NCBI RefSeq assembly: GCF_000317085.1 | Contig: NC_019702.1 | Location: 1,022,394 to 1,086,393 of the forward strand | Length of the DNA stretch: 64,000 bases | Origin: Synechococcus sp. PCC 7502 | GTDB lineage: Bacteria > Cyanobacteriota > Cyanobacteriia > Pseudanabaenales > Pseudanabaenaceae | Reading direction: 5' to 3' | The notes under the pieces: generated by a model | What the model saw: only the letters and a program-made list of their open reading frames with translations | Database searches by the model: none | What the model was told of the DNA's origin: nothing | Part shown: one piece after another, positions 28,615 to 37,000 of the stretch | How the letters are laid out: each line of letters starts with the position of its first letter | How positions within the stretch are numbered: position 1 is the first letter of the stretch | Made by a program: the position numbers and the translations under genes

Positions 28615-29415
28615 ATGTCTATTTTATATCTTGCCCTAGTTAGCTTTTTTGCTTGGATCATTAGTACCCTAGCGGGTGGTGGTAGCCCCTTTGTGATGAT
28701 TCCTCTAGTTAACTTAATGCTAGGCGCAGAAGCAGTCCCGCCAGTAATCACCATTGGCATGTTTTTGGGTAACTCCCATCGCATCTTATTATTTTGGCGA
28801 TTTATAGACTGGAAACTAACTCTCTGGTATTTCCCAGGGGCGATCGCTGGCGCATTTCTTGGTGCTTATACGTTTACCCAAATCCATTTGGAGTGGCTAC
28901 AGTTACTGATTGGGGTATTTTTAGTTATCAGTGTAATTGGTTTTGCGTTGGAAAGTCCTAAACAGAAAGAGCCGCAAACTACTGAATCAACGAAATCAAG
29001 CGAATTAGGAGAATTAAAGAAAACTCGGTTTAAGCTTCAAGCTTGGCACATCATGCCCGCCAGTTTTTTAAAGGCATTTGTCTCTGGTTTGATCGGTACC
29101 ACAGGTCCTGTATTAAATCCTTTTTACCTGCGTTATGGTTTAGTCAAGGAAGAATTAATCGCTACCAAAGCTACCCATGTCGTAATTATTCACACAGTCA
29201 AAATTTTTACCTATGGGTTATTAGGGGCATTAAACACCCAAGAAATTTATGCTGGACTAGCGATCGGACTAGCAGCAATTCCTGCTAACTTTGTTGGTAA
29301 ATACCTGCTGGAGCGCATCAGTTCTCAGTTATTTCGGCAGTTTGTTCTGACTTCGATGATTATTAGTGGCTTGTATATGTTCTGGGAACAAAGAGGATTT
29401 TTAAGTTTGGGTTAA
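28615..29415 (+). CDS. TauE/SafE-family membrane permease
   Basis: 266 residues with about eight membrane helices in two halves. The first half carries the family mark IISTLAGGGSPFVMIPLVNL (A-G-G-G-S-P), the second the internal repeat FVSGLIGTTGPVLNPFYLRYGL. TauE/SafE proteins export sulfite, sulfonates or organic sulfur compounds; the substrate here cannot be told. It likely shares a transcript with the WD40 gene in front. Confidence 0.85.
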   Translation: MSILYLALVSFFAWIISTLAGGGSPFVMIPLVNLMLGAEAVPPVITIGMFLGNSHRILLFWRFIDWKLTLWYFPGAIAGAFLGAYTFTQIHLEWLQLLIGVFLVISVIGFALESPKQKEPQTTESTKSSELGELKKTRFKLQAWHIMPASFLKAFVSGLIGTTGPVLNPFYLRYGLVKEELIATKATHVVIIHTVKIFTYGLLGALNTQEIYAGLAIGLAAIPANFVGKYLLERISSQLFRQFVLTSMIISGLYMFWEQRGFLSLG

Positions 29416-29467
29416 ATTTCGACTAATTCACTAAAAATCTAGCAGAGAAACCTCAATCAATGCAAAG

Positions 29468-29533
29468 TTAAGAAATCATATAACCAAATAAGTTAGGATC
29501 AATAAGTTAGGATCGCCACCATCGTAAGTATGA
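29468..29533 (-). repeat. Degenerate duplicate of the ubiD 3' end
   Basis: Bases 29468-29500 match 30363-30395 (the last codons and stop of ubiD) at 31 of 33 positions. A 14-base tandem copy (29487-29500 and 29501-29514) is inserted, after which similarity to ubiD resumes for about 15 more bases (GATC-CCACC-TC-TAA). The remnant would encode the GGDPNLFGYMIS tail of UbiD. It lies on the far side of the pentapeptide-repeat gene, so that gene is bracketed by two ubiD ends. Confidence 0.75.
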
Positions 29534-29615
29534 TTAGTCTCAGCTACGAGATTTATGCCTGTAGGATCGGAGTAACGCTTTTTATTGCTTGCTGGCTTGG
29601 CTAATGGCATTACAT

Positions 29616-30353
29616 CTATTCATCTCCCCGATAAACTAAATTATCTCCATCAATTTCATACCCAGTACCTGTGAAATCAGCATCAGTCCAGTCTGAATTG
29701 CTAATATTGTAAATATCTTTTAGGTTTGCATTTTTAAGACTTGCATTCTTTAAATCTACATCTAGCATATATGAATGAAAGAAATTCACATTATCTAAAA
29801 TGGCTGATACTAAATTAGTACCAATAAATTCAGTGTTTGAACAGTTTGCTCCAGTTAAATCAACTTTAGACATATATGTATCTATTAATGATGAGTAATT
29901 TAAGTTTGCGTTTCTCATGTTTGCATCTCTTAAATTACAGCCACCAAAATTTGCATGATCTGAGTATGAATACAAAAACTTTGCGTTTATCAGTTGAGAA
30001 CCAAGAAAGTTTGTTTTTGATAAATTGCAGTAAGAAAAATCTGCAAAATTGATTATCGCCGAAAAAATTTCATTCTTGACTAAAATTGAATGCTGAATAT
30101 TACTGTATTCGAGATTTGCAAAACTAAGCTCAGAGATTACTAACTTTGAATTGTTAATAGTTATACCTTTAAGATTTGCACGATAGAAGTTCATTTTAAC
30201 TAGATTAGAGTTATTGATAGAAGCTCCTTCAAAGTTAGAGTCTGAGAAGTCAACATTTTTAAGGCAGACGTTATCCAAATTGATACCTTTAAGATTGATT
30301 CCAGTAAAGTCTCTCTTACCCTCTTCATATTCCTTTAGTATTTTTTCCCTCAT
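29616..30353 (-). CDS. Pentapeptide-repeat protein
   Basis: 245 residues. After a short N-terminal helix (REKILKEYEEGKRDF) nearly the whole chain is pentapeptide repeats of the A(D/N)LXX type: LKGINLDNVCLKNVDFSDSN, CNLRDANMRNANL, DLTGANCSNTEF, SLKNANLKDI, forming a right-handed quadrilateral beta-helix. Soluble, no signal peptide. Such proteins have no assigned function except a few DNA-gyrase mimics. It lies nine bases downstream of the ubiD stop and may be cotranscribed with it. The gene is more AT-rich than its neighbours, free of HIP1, and bracketed by a duplicated ubiD tail, which suggests insertion. Confidence 0.9.
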   Translation of the reverse strand: MREKILKEYEEGKRDFTGINLKGINLDNVCLKNVDFSDSNFEGASINNSNLVKMNFYRANLKGITINNSKLVISELSFANLEYSNIQHSILVKNEIFSAIINFADFSYCNLSKTNFLGSQLINAKFLYSYSDHANFGGCNLRDANMRNANLNYSSLIDTYMSKVDLTGANCSNTEFIGTNLVSAILDNVNFFHSYMLDVDLKNASLKNANLKDIYNISNSDWTDADFTGTGYEIDGDNLVYRGDE

Positions 30354-30362
30354 GGCAGTCTT

Positions 30363-31877
30363 TTAAGAAATCATATAGCCAAACAAGTTAGGATCACCAC
30401 CTTCTAAATTTAAGTCTGCTAATCCATATTCCGCCCAACGGCGATCGCACATAGCAGCAATTTCAGGATCAGATTCTAAGGCGGCTCCCCATTCATGATC
30501 AGCTTCTGGCGCAATTTTAGTCGTAGCGTCAATGCCCATGCGTCCACCTAGTCCGATTTTTTCACTGGCAAAATCCAAAGAATCAAAGGGAGTTTGGGGC
30601 AGAATAAACACATCTCGCACTGGATCAACTTTGGAACTAATCGCCCAGACCACTTGTCTTGGATCACGAATATTTATGGACTCATCCACCACGATCACGA
30701 ATTTAGTATAGGTAAACTGGGGTAAGGCACTCCAAAATGCCAAGGCTGCCCGCCGCGCTTGACCGGGATATGCTTTTTTAATGGAAATAATTGCAGCTTT
30801 ATAACTCAATGCTTCCATGGGCAAGAAAAAGTCCGTGATTTCTGTGACCTGTTGGCGCAAAATTGGCGTGTAAATGCGATTCAGAGCGATCGCCATCATT
30901 GCTTCTTCCTTGGGTGGTCTGCCACTAAAAGTAGTAAGGTAAATCGGGTTTTGCCGATGGGTAATTGCCTGAAATCTCACTAAGGGTGAATCCTCAACTC
31001 CACCGTAATAGCCCATGTGATCACCAAAGGGTCCATCGGGCAGTACTTCACCGGGGGTAATTGTCCCTTCTAAAATAAATTCAGCTTGAGCAGGTACTTC
31101 TAGGTCTAGGGTTCTGCACTTCACCAGTTGTACGCCTTCACCACCGTAAAGCCCCGCAAAAATCCACTCTGATAAATCCACAGGAATTGGGGTCGCTGCC
31201 GCAAGGATTAATAATGGATCAACACCAAGGGCGATCGCAATTTCTAATTTTTTGCCCATTTCGGCTGCCTTGCGGAGATGTCTGGCACCACCTCGGATCG
31301 AGAGCCAATGCACGGTCATCGTATTGTGAGATTGCTGCTGTAAGCGATAAACACTAACATTAGGAATCCCATTTTCTGGGTCTTTGGTAATTACTAAGCC
31401 CAAGGTAATCACTTTACCTGCATCATGGCACCACGGACGGATCAAGGGCAGAATATTTAAATCCACTTGATCGCCTGTTAAAACTACTTCTTGACAGGGA
31501 GCATTACCAAATAAGACCTTTTGCGGACGGGACTTGACCACATCAAATAAAATTTTGCCGAAGTCGATCGCCTGAGATAGTTTTTTAGGAGGTTTGGGGC
31601 TTTGTAACTTACCGAGCTTTATTCCCAGTTCCTCTAGTTCATTCTGCTTTTCCATCCCCATTGCCCAGCAAACCCGTTCTACGGTTCCAAGCAAGTTAAC
31701 CACCACAGGGATACTCGAACCTTTAACATTCTCAAATACTAGAGCTGGTCCTCCAGATTGCAAGAGCCGATTGCTAATTTCTGCTATTTCTAAGTCTGGA
31801 TCAACCAGAGCCTTAACTCGCCTCAATTGACCACGTTGCTCTAGTAGTCCGAGAAAAGATCGAAGATCACGGGTCAT
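30363..31877 (-). CDS. ubiD: UbiD-family decarboxylase
   Basis: 504 residues. Prenylated-FMN-dependent decarboxylase; in cyanobacteria the homologue is thought to decarboxylate 4-hydroxybenzoate-derived intermediates in plastoquinone synthesis. Conserved parts include the N-terminal DLRSFLGLLEQRGQLRRV, PIPVDLSEW, LPDGPFGDHMGYYGG (the E/D-rich pFMN/metal region nearby) and VVDESINIRDPRQVVWAI. Length is family-normal. tRNA-Glu lies 22 bases upstream on the same strand. Confidence 0.93.
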   Translation of the reverse strand: MTRDLRSFLGLLEQRGQLRRVKALVDPDLEIAEISNRLLQSGGPALVFENVKGSSIPVVVNLLGTVERVCWAMGMEKQNELEELGIKLGKLQSPKPPKKLSQAIDFGKILFDVVKSRPQKVLFGNAPCQEVVLTGDQVDLNILPLIRPWCHDAGKVITLGLVITKDPENGIPNVSVYRLQQQSHNTMTVHWLSIRGGARHLRKAAEMGKKLEIAIALGVDPLLILAAATPIPVDLSEWIFAGLYGGEGVQLVKCRTLDLEVPAQAEFILEGTITPGEVLPDGPFGDHMGYYGGVEDSPLVRFQAITHRQNPIYLTTFSGRPPKEEAMMAIALNRIYTPILRQQVTEITDFFLPMEALSYKAAIISIKKAYPGQARRAALAFWSALPQFTYTKFVIVVDESINIRDPRQVVWAISSKVDPVRDVFILPQTPFDSLDFASEKIGLGGRMGIDATTKIAPEADHEWGAALESDPEIAAMCDRRWAEYGLADLNLEGGDPNLFGYMIS

Positions 31878-31899
31878 AGACTATTTTGTTATTTTAATA

Positions 31900-31972
31900 T
31901 ACCCCTAGGGGAATTCGAATCCCCGTCGCATCCGTGAAAGGGATGTGTCCTAGGCCTCTAGACGATAGGGGC
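31900..31972 (-). tRNA. tRNA-Glu (anticodon TTC)
   Basis: A full 73-base cloverleaf on the minus strand. The acceptor pairs GCCCCTA with TAGGGGT (first pair G-U), the anticodon loop is CTTTCAC (anticodon TTC), and the T arm is GGGGATTCGAATTCCCC. CCA is not encoded. In cyanobacteria this tRNA also supplies glutamate to the C5 pathway for chlorophyll and haem, besides translation. Confidence 0.97.
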
Positions 31973-32144
31973 AAAACTTTCAGCTTTCTAAGAATACACA
32001 AATAGTATCGCAATTGTCAAATTAAATTAAAAATTCAACTTTTTTACCTTTGAGTCATACCCCAAATATGCTATCTTGGCTACAAATATAAAGCTTTGGT
32101 TAAAGTCTGATAATTTGACTAAAAACTTAACTGCAAAATTGAGC

Positions 32145-33062
32145 ATGCAACAAGACGGTAGTCATATAGACCAAGTAAATTTAAATCCTCTCCATGAACA
32201 GGCTGAGGAGTTGATGGATTCACTATTTTCTGAAGTTGAGCAAACTCTGGCGATCGCTGATACTAAACTACCGTCCAGCACCAAGACAACTACCTCAAAA
32301 GCTAAACTAGAGTCGTCCATAGTAAAAATTAGACCTGAAACGATCACTAGACCAGCCAAACCCAAGCCCAAACTCAGTTCATCAATTAGCTCGCCGCAAC
32401 CACCCGCAACAATTTTCCTAGAGTCAACTCCAGTAGCTGCATCCTCCTCAGTTAGCTTCATCGATAGCCTCCTGCTTGGTTCAGCTTTGACCTCTGCTAT
32501 TTTTGCGATTTTATTAGGGTTTATAAACTTTAAAATAACTACGTCTAGTTCCCAAACATCACCTCAAACATCAATATTGTCGCAAACCGATAACGTATCA
32601 GCACCTGTAGCAGAAAAATTACGGCGATCGCTTCTAGAAATCAAACCGACAAATACTTCAGCCTCTCCAACTAGTGATACTTCTGCTGTTAATTCTCCTA
32701 ATTCCTTGGCACAGCCTTTAGTAAAGCCCATATATATTCCCATTTATCAACCTGCCCCGCCATCAAATCCTCCGACTGCATCCTCAGTAACTTCAACTTC
32801 TCCAGCATCTATTCCTGGCTCAAGGGTTGCGTCAGTTGTGGCTACACCTAAAAAACCCGCAGGCAGCTATACCTTAATTGGGGTTCTGGATTTGGGCGAT
32901 CGCTCCTCAGCAATATTTGATGTTAATGGTTCTACTCAATCTTTTAAACTTGGTAGTGTGGTTGCGGATTCTGGTTGGACTCTTGCCCGCATTACGCAGC
33001 AGGAGGTTACACTCAAACGGGGTAGCGAAGATACAAAGATTACCGTTGGTCAAAAATTCTAA
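32145..33062 (+). CDS. Membrane protein with C-terminal PilP/GspC-like domain
   Basis: 305 residues from the ATG at 32145; a TTG at 32076 would add 23 residues. The N-terminal motif HIDQVNLNPLHEQAEELMDSLF is conserved-looking. A single membrane helix follows (SALTSAIFAILLGFI, about 135-150), then a long Ser/Pro/Thr linker. The last 65 residues (YTLIGVLDLGDRSSAIFDVNGSTQSFKLGS to VTVGQKF-like end) read as a small beta domain like the homology region of GspC/PilP. The layout (short cytosolic part, one helix, Pro-rich periplasmic linker, HR domain) suggests a part of pilus or secretion assembly; this is inference. Confidence 0.65.
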   Translation: MQQDGSHIDQVNLNPLHEQAEELMDSLFSEVEQTLAIADTKLPSSTKTTTSKAKLESSIVKIRPETITRPAKPKPKLSSSISSPQPPATIFLESTPVAASSSVSFIDSLLLGSALTSAIFAILLGFINFKITTSSSQTSPQTSILSQTDNVSAPVAEKLRRSLLEIKPTNTSASPTSDTSAVNSPNSLAQPLVKPIYIPIYQPAPPSNPPTASSVTSTSPASIPGSRVASVVATPKKPAGSYTLIGVLDLGDRSSAIFDVNGSTQSFKLGSVVADSGWTLARITQQEVTLKRGSEDTKITVGQKF

Positions 33063-33110
33063 CCACAATTTTAAAGACATAAGTCAATTCCTAATTCTTA
33101 AGGAGCAATC

Positions 33111-33686
33111 ATGGGCTTAATTGAAGATATATCAAGGTTTTTGGAAACTCGGCTCGAAGAGTATATTCGTAAAAATCCACAGATGGAATTGCAGGTGCTG
33201 TTGGAGCAGCTTAAGCAGCAAGAAGCAGAAATTCTCAGGATTATTCTTGACTTTGAAAAGAAGGAAAAGCAGTTTCAGGATCAAATTTTAGCGATCGCCG
33301 AGGATATAAAGCTATGGCATGAACGTGCAAGTAAGGCAAAGGAATCTGGTCGTCAAGACTTAGCAAATGCCGCAAATGAACGGGAAGCCTCATTGTTAAA
33401 GCAAGGCAATCAGGTATGGGGACAAATGGAACTCACAAAACAAAGGTTGGCACAAACCCTAGAACTCCGCACCCAGATTAAAGATCGGATTAAAGAGGTA
33501 CAACTAAAAATTGATCAAATACCTAAATCCCGCCCAGCGAGTGGAAGTAGTGAATCTAAATCCACCTTTAGTTGGGAAACCCTTAACCCTCCTCCAAGTT
33601 CTGGTGCTGATGATCCCCTAGAAGCGCAGTTTCAAAAGTGGGAAATGGATGAGGAAATCGAAAGACTAAAGCGGAAAATGAGATAA
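33111..33686 (+). CDS. Coiled-coil protein, TIGR04376-like
   Basis: 191 residues, preceded by AAGGAGC. After MGLIEDISRFLETRLEEYIRKNPQMEL (cited in part) the chain is an alpha-helical coiled coil to about residue 135, rich in Gln, Glu, Lys. A Pro/Ser linker and a conserved acidic tail (DPLEAQFQKWEMDEEIERLKRKMR) follow. I recall a cyanobacteria-only family numbered TIGR04376 of this look; function unknown. It follows the PilP-like gene by 48 bases, so both may form one unit. Confidence 0.7.
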   Translation: MGLIEDISRFLETRLEEYIRKNPQMELQVLLEQLKQQEAEILRIILDFEKKEKQFQDQILAIAEDIKLWHERASKAKESGRQDLANAANEREASLLKQGNQVWGQMELTKQRLAQTLELRTQIKDRIKEVQLKIDQIPKSRPASGSSESKSTFSWETLNPPPSSGADDPLEAQFQKWEMDEEIERLKRKMR

Positions 33687-33803
33687 AAGCATATCTAGTA
33701 GCAACCTCAACCCAATATTTGCTAAGCTAAAATTCTGGATTAAGAATAGCAATATAGGCAAAAATAAAACTAAAAGTAAAACCAAAACTAAAACTAAAAA
33801 TAT

Positions 33804-34016
33804 ATGAGCGAAATTATATTCCCCGGTTCGGCTGTGCGTGTTTCTAATGTTGCTGATACCTACTATGGATTTGAAGGACAGGTGCAAAGAGTTAGTGATG
33901 GTAGAGTGGCAGTGCTGTTTGAAGGTGGGAATTGGGATAAATTAGTTTCCTTTCGACCTACGGAATTAGAATTGGTGGATGCAACTCTTAGCCGTAACAA
34001 AGGTAGAAAAAAATAA
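33804..34016 (+). CDS. ndhS: NAD(P)H-quinone oxidoreductase subunit S
   Basis: 70 residues with an SH3-like (KOW-type) fold: [24 protein letters not shown] and [23 protein letters not shown]. NdhS sits on the stromal/cytoplasmic arm of photosynthetic NDH-1 and forms part of the ferredoxin-binding site for cyclic electron flow. The leader (33757-33802) is an unusual run of AAACTA-like repeats. The last codons form the A-run that serves as the T-run of the opposing terminator. Confidence 0.92.
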   Translation: MSEIIFPGSAVRVSNVADTYYGFEGQVQRVSDGRVAVLFEGGNWDKLVSFRPTELELVDATLSRNKGRKK

Positions 34017-34033
34017 GCTCTGATAAATCAGAG
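34007..34033 (-). terminator. Rho-independent terminator for the hybrid kinase
   Basis: Read on the minus strand, just after the kinase stop at 34037, CTCTGA-TTTA-TCAGAG makes a perfect six-pair hairpin, followed by GCTTA and a run of seven T. The T-run falls inside the last codons of ndhS on the other strand. Confidence 0.6.
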
Positions 34034-34036
34034 ACC

Positions 34037-37000
34037 TCAGCCTTGGCATAATTTCGCAATGATCTGGATGATCTGCTGGATACTAAAGGGTTTAGCAATG
34101 TAATCATTCATACCTGCTTCTAAACAAGTTTGGCGATCTTCGGGCATAGCATTGGCGGTCATGGCAACGATCCAAGGCTGATTTACCAAGTTTTGGCGAA
34201 TTAAGCGGGTGGCAGTTAATCCATCCATTTCTGGCATTTGGATATCCATAAATATGAGATCATATGCCTCTGCTTGCAGGATGTTTAAAGCTTCTAAGCC
34301 GTTATTCACAATATCTATTTTATAACCTAGTTTCTTTAGGGCAAACTTGGCAACTTTTTGATTAACGAGGTTATCTTCGACTAATAAAATGCGGAGAGGG
34401 TATTTCTCGGCGACAGTGCGATCAATTATCGATGGGGCTATGGCTTGAGTCTGGGTAGTATTTGATTTTGATTTTAGGGCGATCGTAAAATAGAAAGTGG
34501 AACCTTGGGTATTTTCTGGTGGTTGCCAGTTTAAGGGTGGGTTGCCGCCTATATGCCCGTGGCTTTCTACCCAGATCGTACCTTTCATTAATTCCACTAG
34601 ACGTTTGCTAATTGCTAAGCCCAGCCCTGTGCCACCATATTTACGGCTAATAGAAGCATCAGCTTGGGTAAACGGTTGAAAGAGTTTATGTAACCGGGCA
34701 GGATCAATACCGATGCCTGTATCTTTGACAGTAAAGCTGAGTTCATACTGATTTTCATGCTGATTAAATGCCCGATCCAGTAACTTAGTGCTAAATGTGA
34801 TGGAGACGTTACCACTTTCCGTAAACTTGATGGCATTGCCCACTAGATTAAGTAGGATTTGCCGAAGCCTTGCACTATCACCAATAAAGGTTTGGGGCAT
34901 AGATGAAAGCGTATAGCCAAGGGTAATGTGTTTATCCGCAGCTTGGCTACTCAGCAGTTTACAGACAGACGCTAAAATATCTCCTAGGGAAAACTCATGG
35001 GATTCTAGGGCTAACATTCCTGATTCTATTTTTGAGAAGTCAAGGATATCGTTAATGATTGTCAGTAAAGCATTACCACTATATTTAATGATTTGGACTA
35101 GTTCTTGCTGCTCGGTGGTTAAATCCTGTTCGGCAAGCAGATCGGCAATGCCAATTACGCCGTTCATCGGTGTCCGAATTTCGTGACTCATGTTGGCAAG
35201 AAAAGCACTCTTGGCGATGGTGGCAGCTTCAGCTTTTTCCTTAGCTTGTTCCAGTTCGATTTCTGCTTGTTTACGATCGCTAATATCCAAAGCAGTACCA
35301 AATAGACGCACAACCTGTCCTTGATCGTTTATTTCAACTTCTCCTCGTCCTTCATGGTAACGCATTGAACCATCGGGTTGAATTGCTTGGTAATCAATGG
35401 TGTAGGGGGTGCCGTGGGCGATCGCTGCTTCGATTTTTTGTTGTAAAGCCAATCGATAGTCAGGATGAATCATCTGTTGGAGATACTGCTCGAAAGGCGG
35501 TTCTGATTGCTGTGGATCAAGCCCAAACATCCGAAATAGTTCCTTTGACCAAGTAATTTTTTGAGTGGCAACATCAAACTCCCAACTACCAATATGAGCG
35601 ATCTGTTGTGCCTCGATTAAAGCTTTTTCACTTTTTTGTAGTGCCTCTTCAGCTTGTTTGCGATCGCTAATGTCTGAGGTAAGTATCGTGACGACATAGG
35701 CATTCAGGAATGTATCCCAGCGAGAATGGTTTGTTTGCGAAATCCAACGTAGATTTCCGTCTTTATGTCTAAATCTATAGATATAAGTCCCACCAGTCTC
35801 ATTAAAAATATCTGCGTAAATTTGATCTACCAAACTTTGCCAATCTTCAGGGTAAATCGAACTGATCCAAAGTGCTTGATCATCAATTAATTCCTTGGGA
35901 CTATACCCAGAGACTGCTTCACATGCCTTAGAAACATAGGTTATTTCCCATGTGCCATCTCTCTTAATCTGCGTTCTCGTAATTATTGCTGATGTACTAT
36001 TTAAGATGTCATTTAGCTTACTTTCTGATAATCGTAGGTCGAGTTCTAATCGCTTGCGATCGCTAAGATCAATATCAACACAATACATTTCTGGTTCGCC
36101 ATCAATATTTGTCAACATGATGTGACTAGAATAGACAGAAACTATGGAACCATCTTTGTGCAGTAAGTCCAATTCACCCGCAGGAATTTGCTGCCCTTCG
36201 GTGTACCAATTGTCGATCGCATCAATTACTGTTTGCCTCATCTCAAGGGGAATCATCAAGTCTTCAATCTGCTGACCAATAGCTTCAGATTTACTAAATC
36301 CATACAGTTTTTCACTAGCGTCATTCCAATAGATAACTTGGCGGTGGCAATTGTATCCCTGTACAGCAATTAGGGGCGTGGATTCAAAGAGCAGGCGAAA
36401 TCTTTGCTCACTTTCTCGGAGGGCAATGTCGGCTCGTTTGCGATCACTAATATCTCTTCCAGCCGATTGAATGCCAATAAGTTGACCTTGAGCGTCAAAA
36501 ACTCCTTGATTAATCCATTGCGTCCAGCCGATCTGCCCATCCCCACGCTGATCGGGGTTCTCGGCGGTAAAACTGGGATTACTGGGACTGAGGGCAGATA
36601 TTTTTTGGAATGTTTCTTCTAAGTCCTCTGGGGCAACAAAATTACTCCATTTTTGCCCAATTAATTGATTGATCGGTACATCCAAAGCACGACAGATAGA
36701 ATCGTTGGCAAAGGTAATTGTGGTATCTGGCAAAGACTGCAGAATAAAATCTACTTGGGTTTGCACAACCTGCCGATAGCGGTTTTCACTTTCGATTAAA
36801 GCATTTTCAATTTCCTTTTGTTTAGCTTCTGCTTGTTTGCGTTCGGTAATATCCTCAGAAAAACAAAGGAGGTATTGGGGATTTTGATGGCGATCATATA
36901 GTGGAACTTTTACTGTATGCAGAATGCGTCGCCCCAAACTTAAGCTATCAATTGGTTCTTCAGAAATATCTTCAGGAATACCATTAATAAATGCTTCTTG

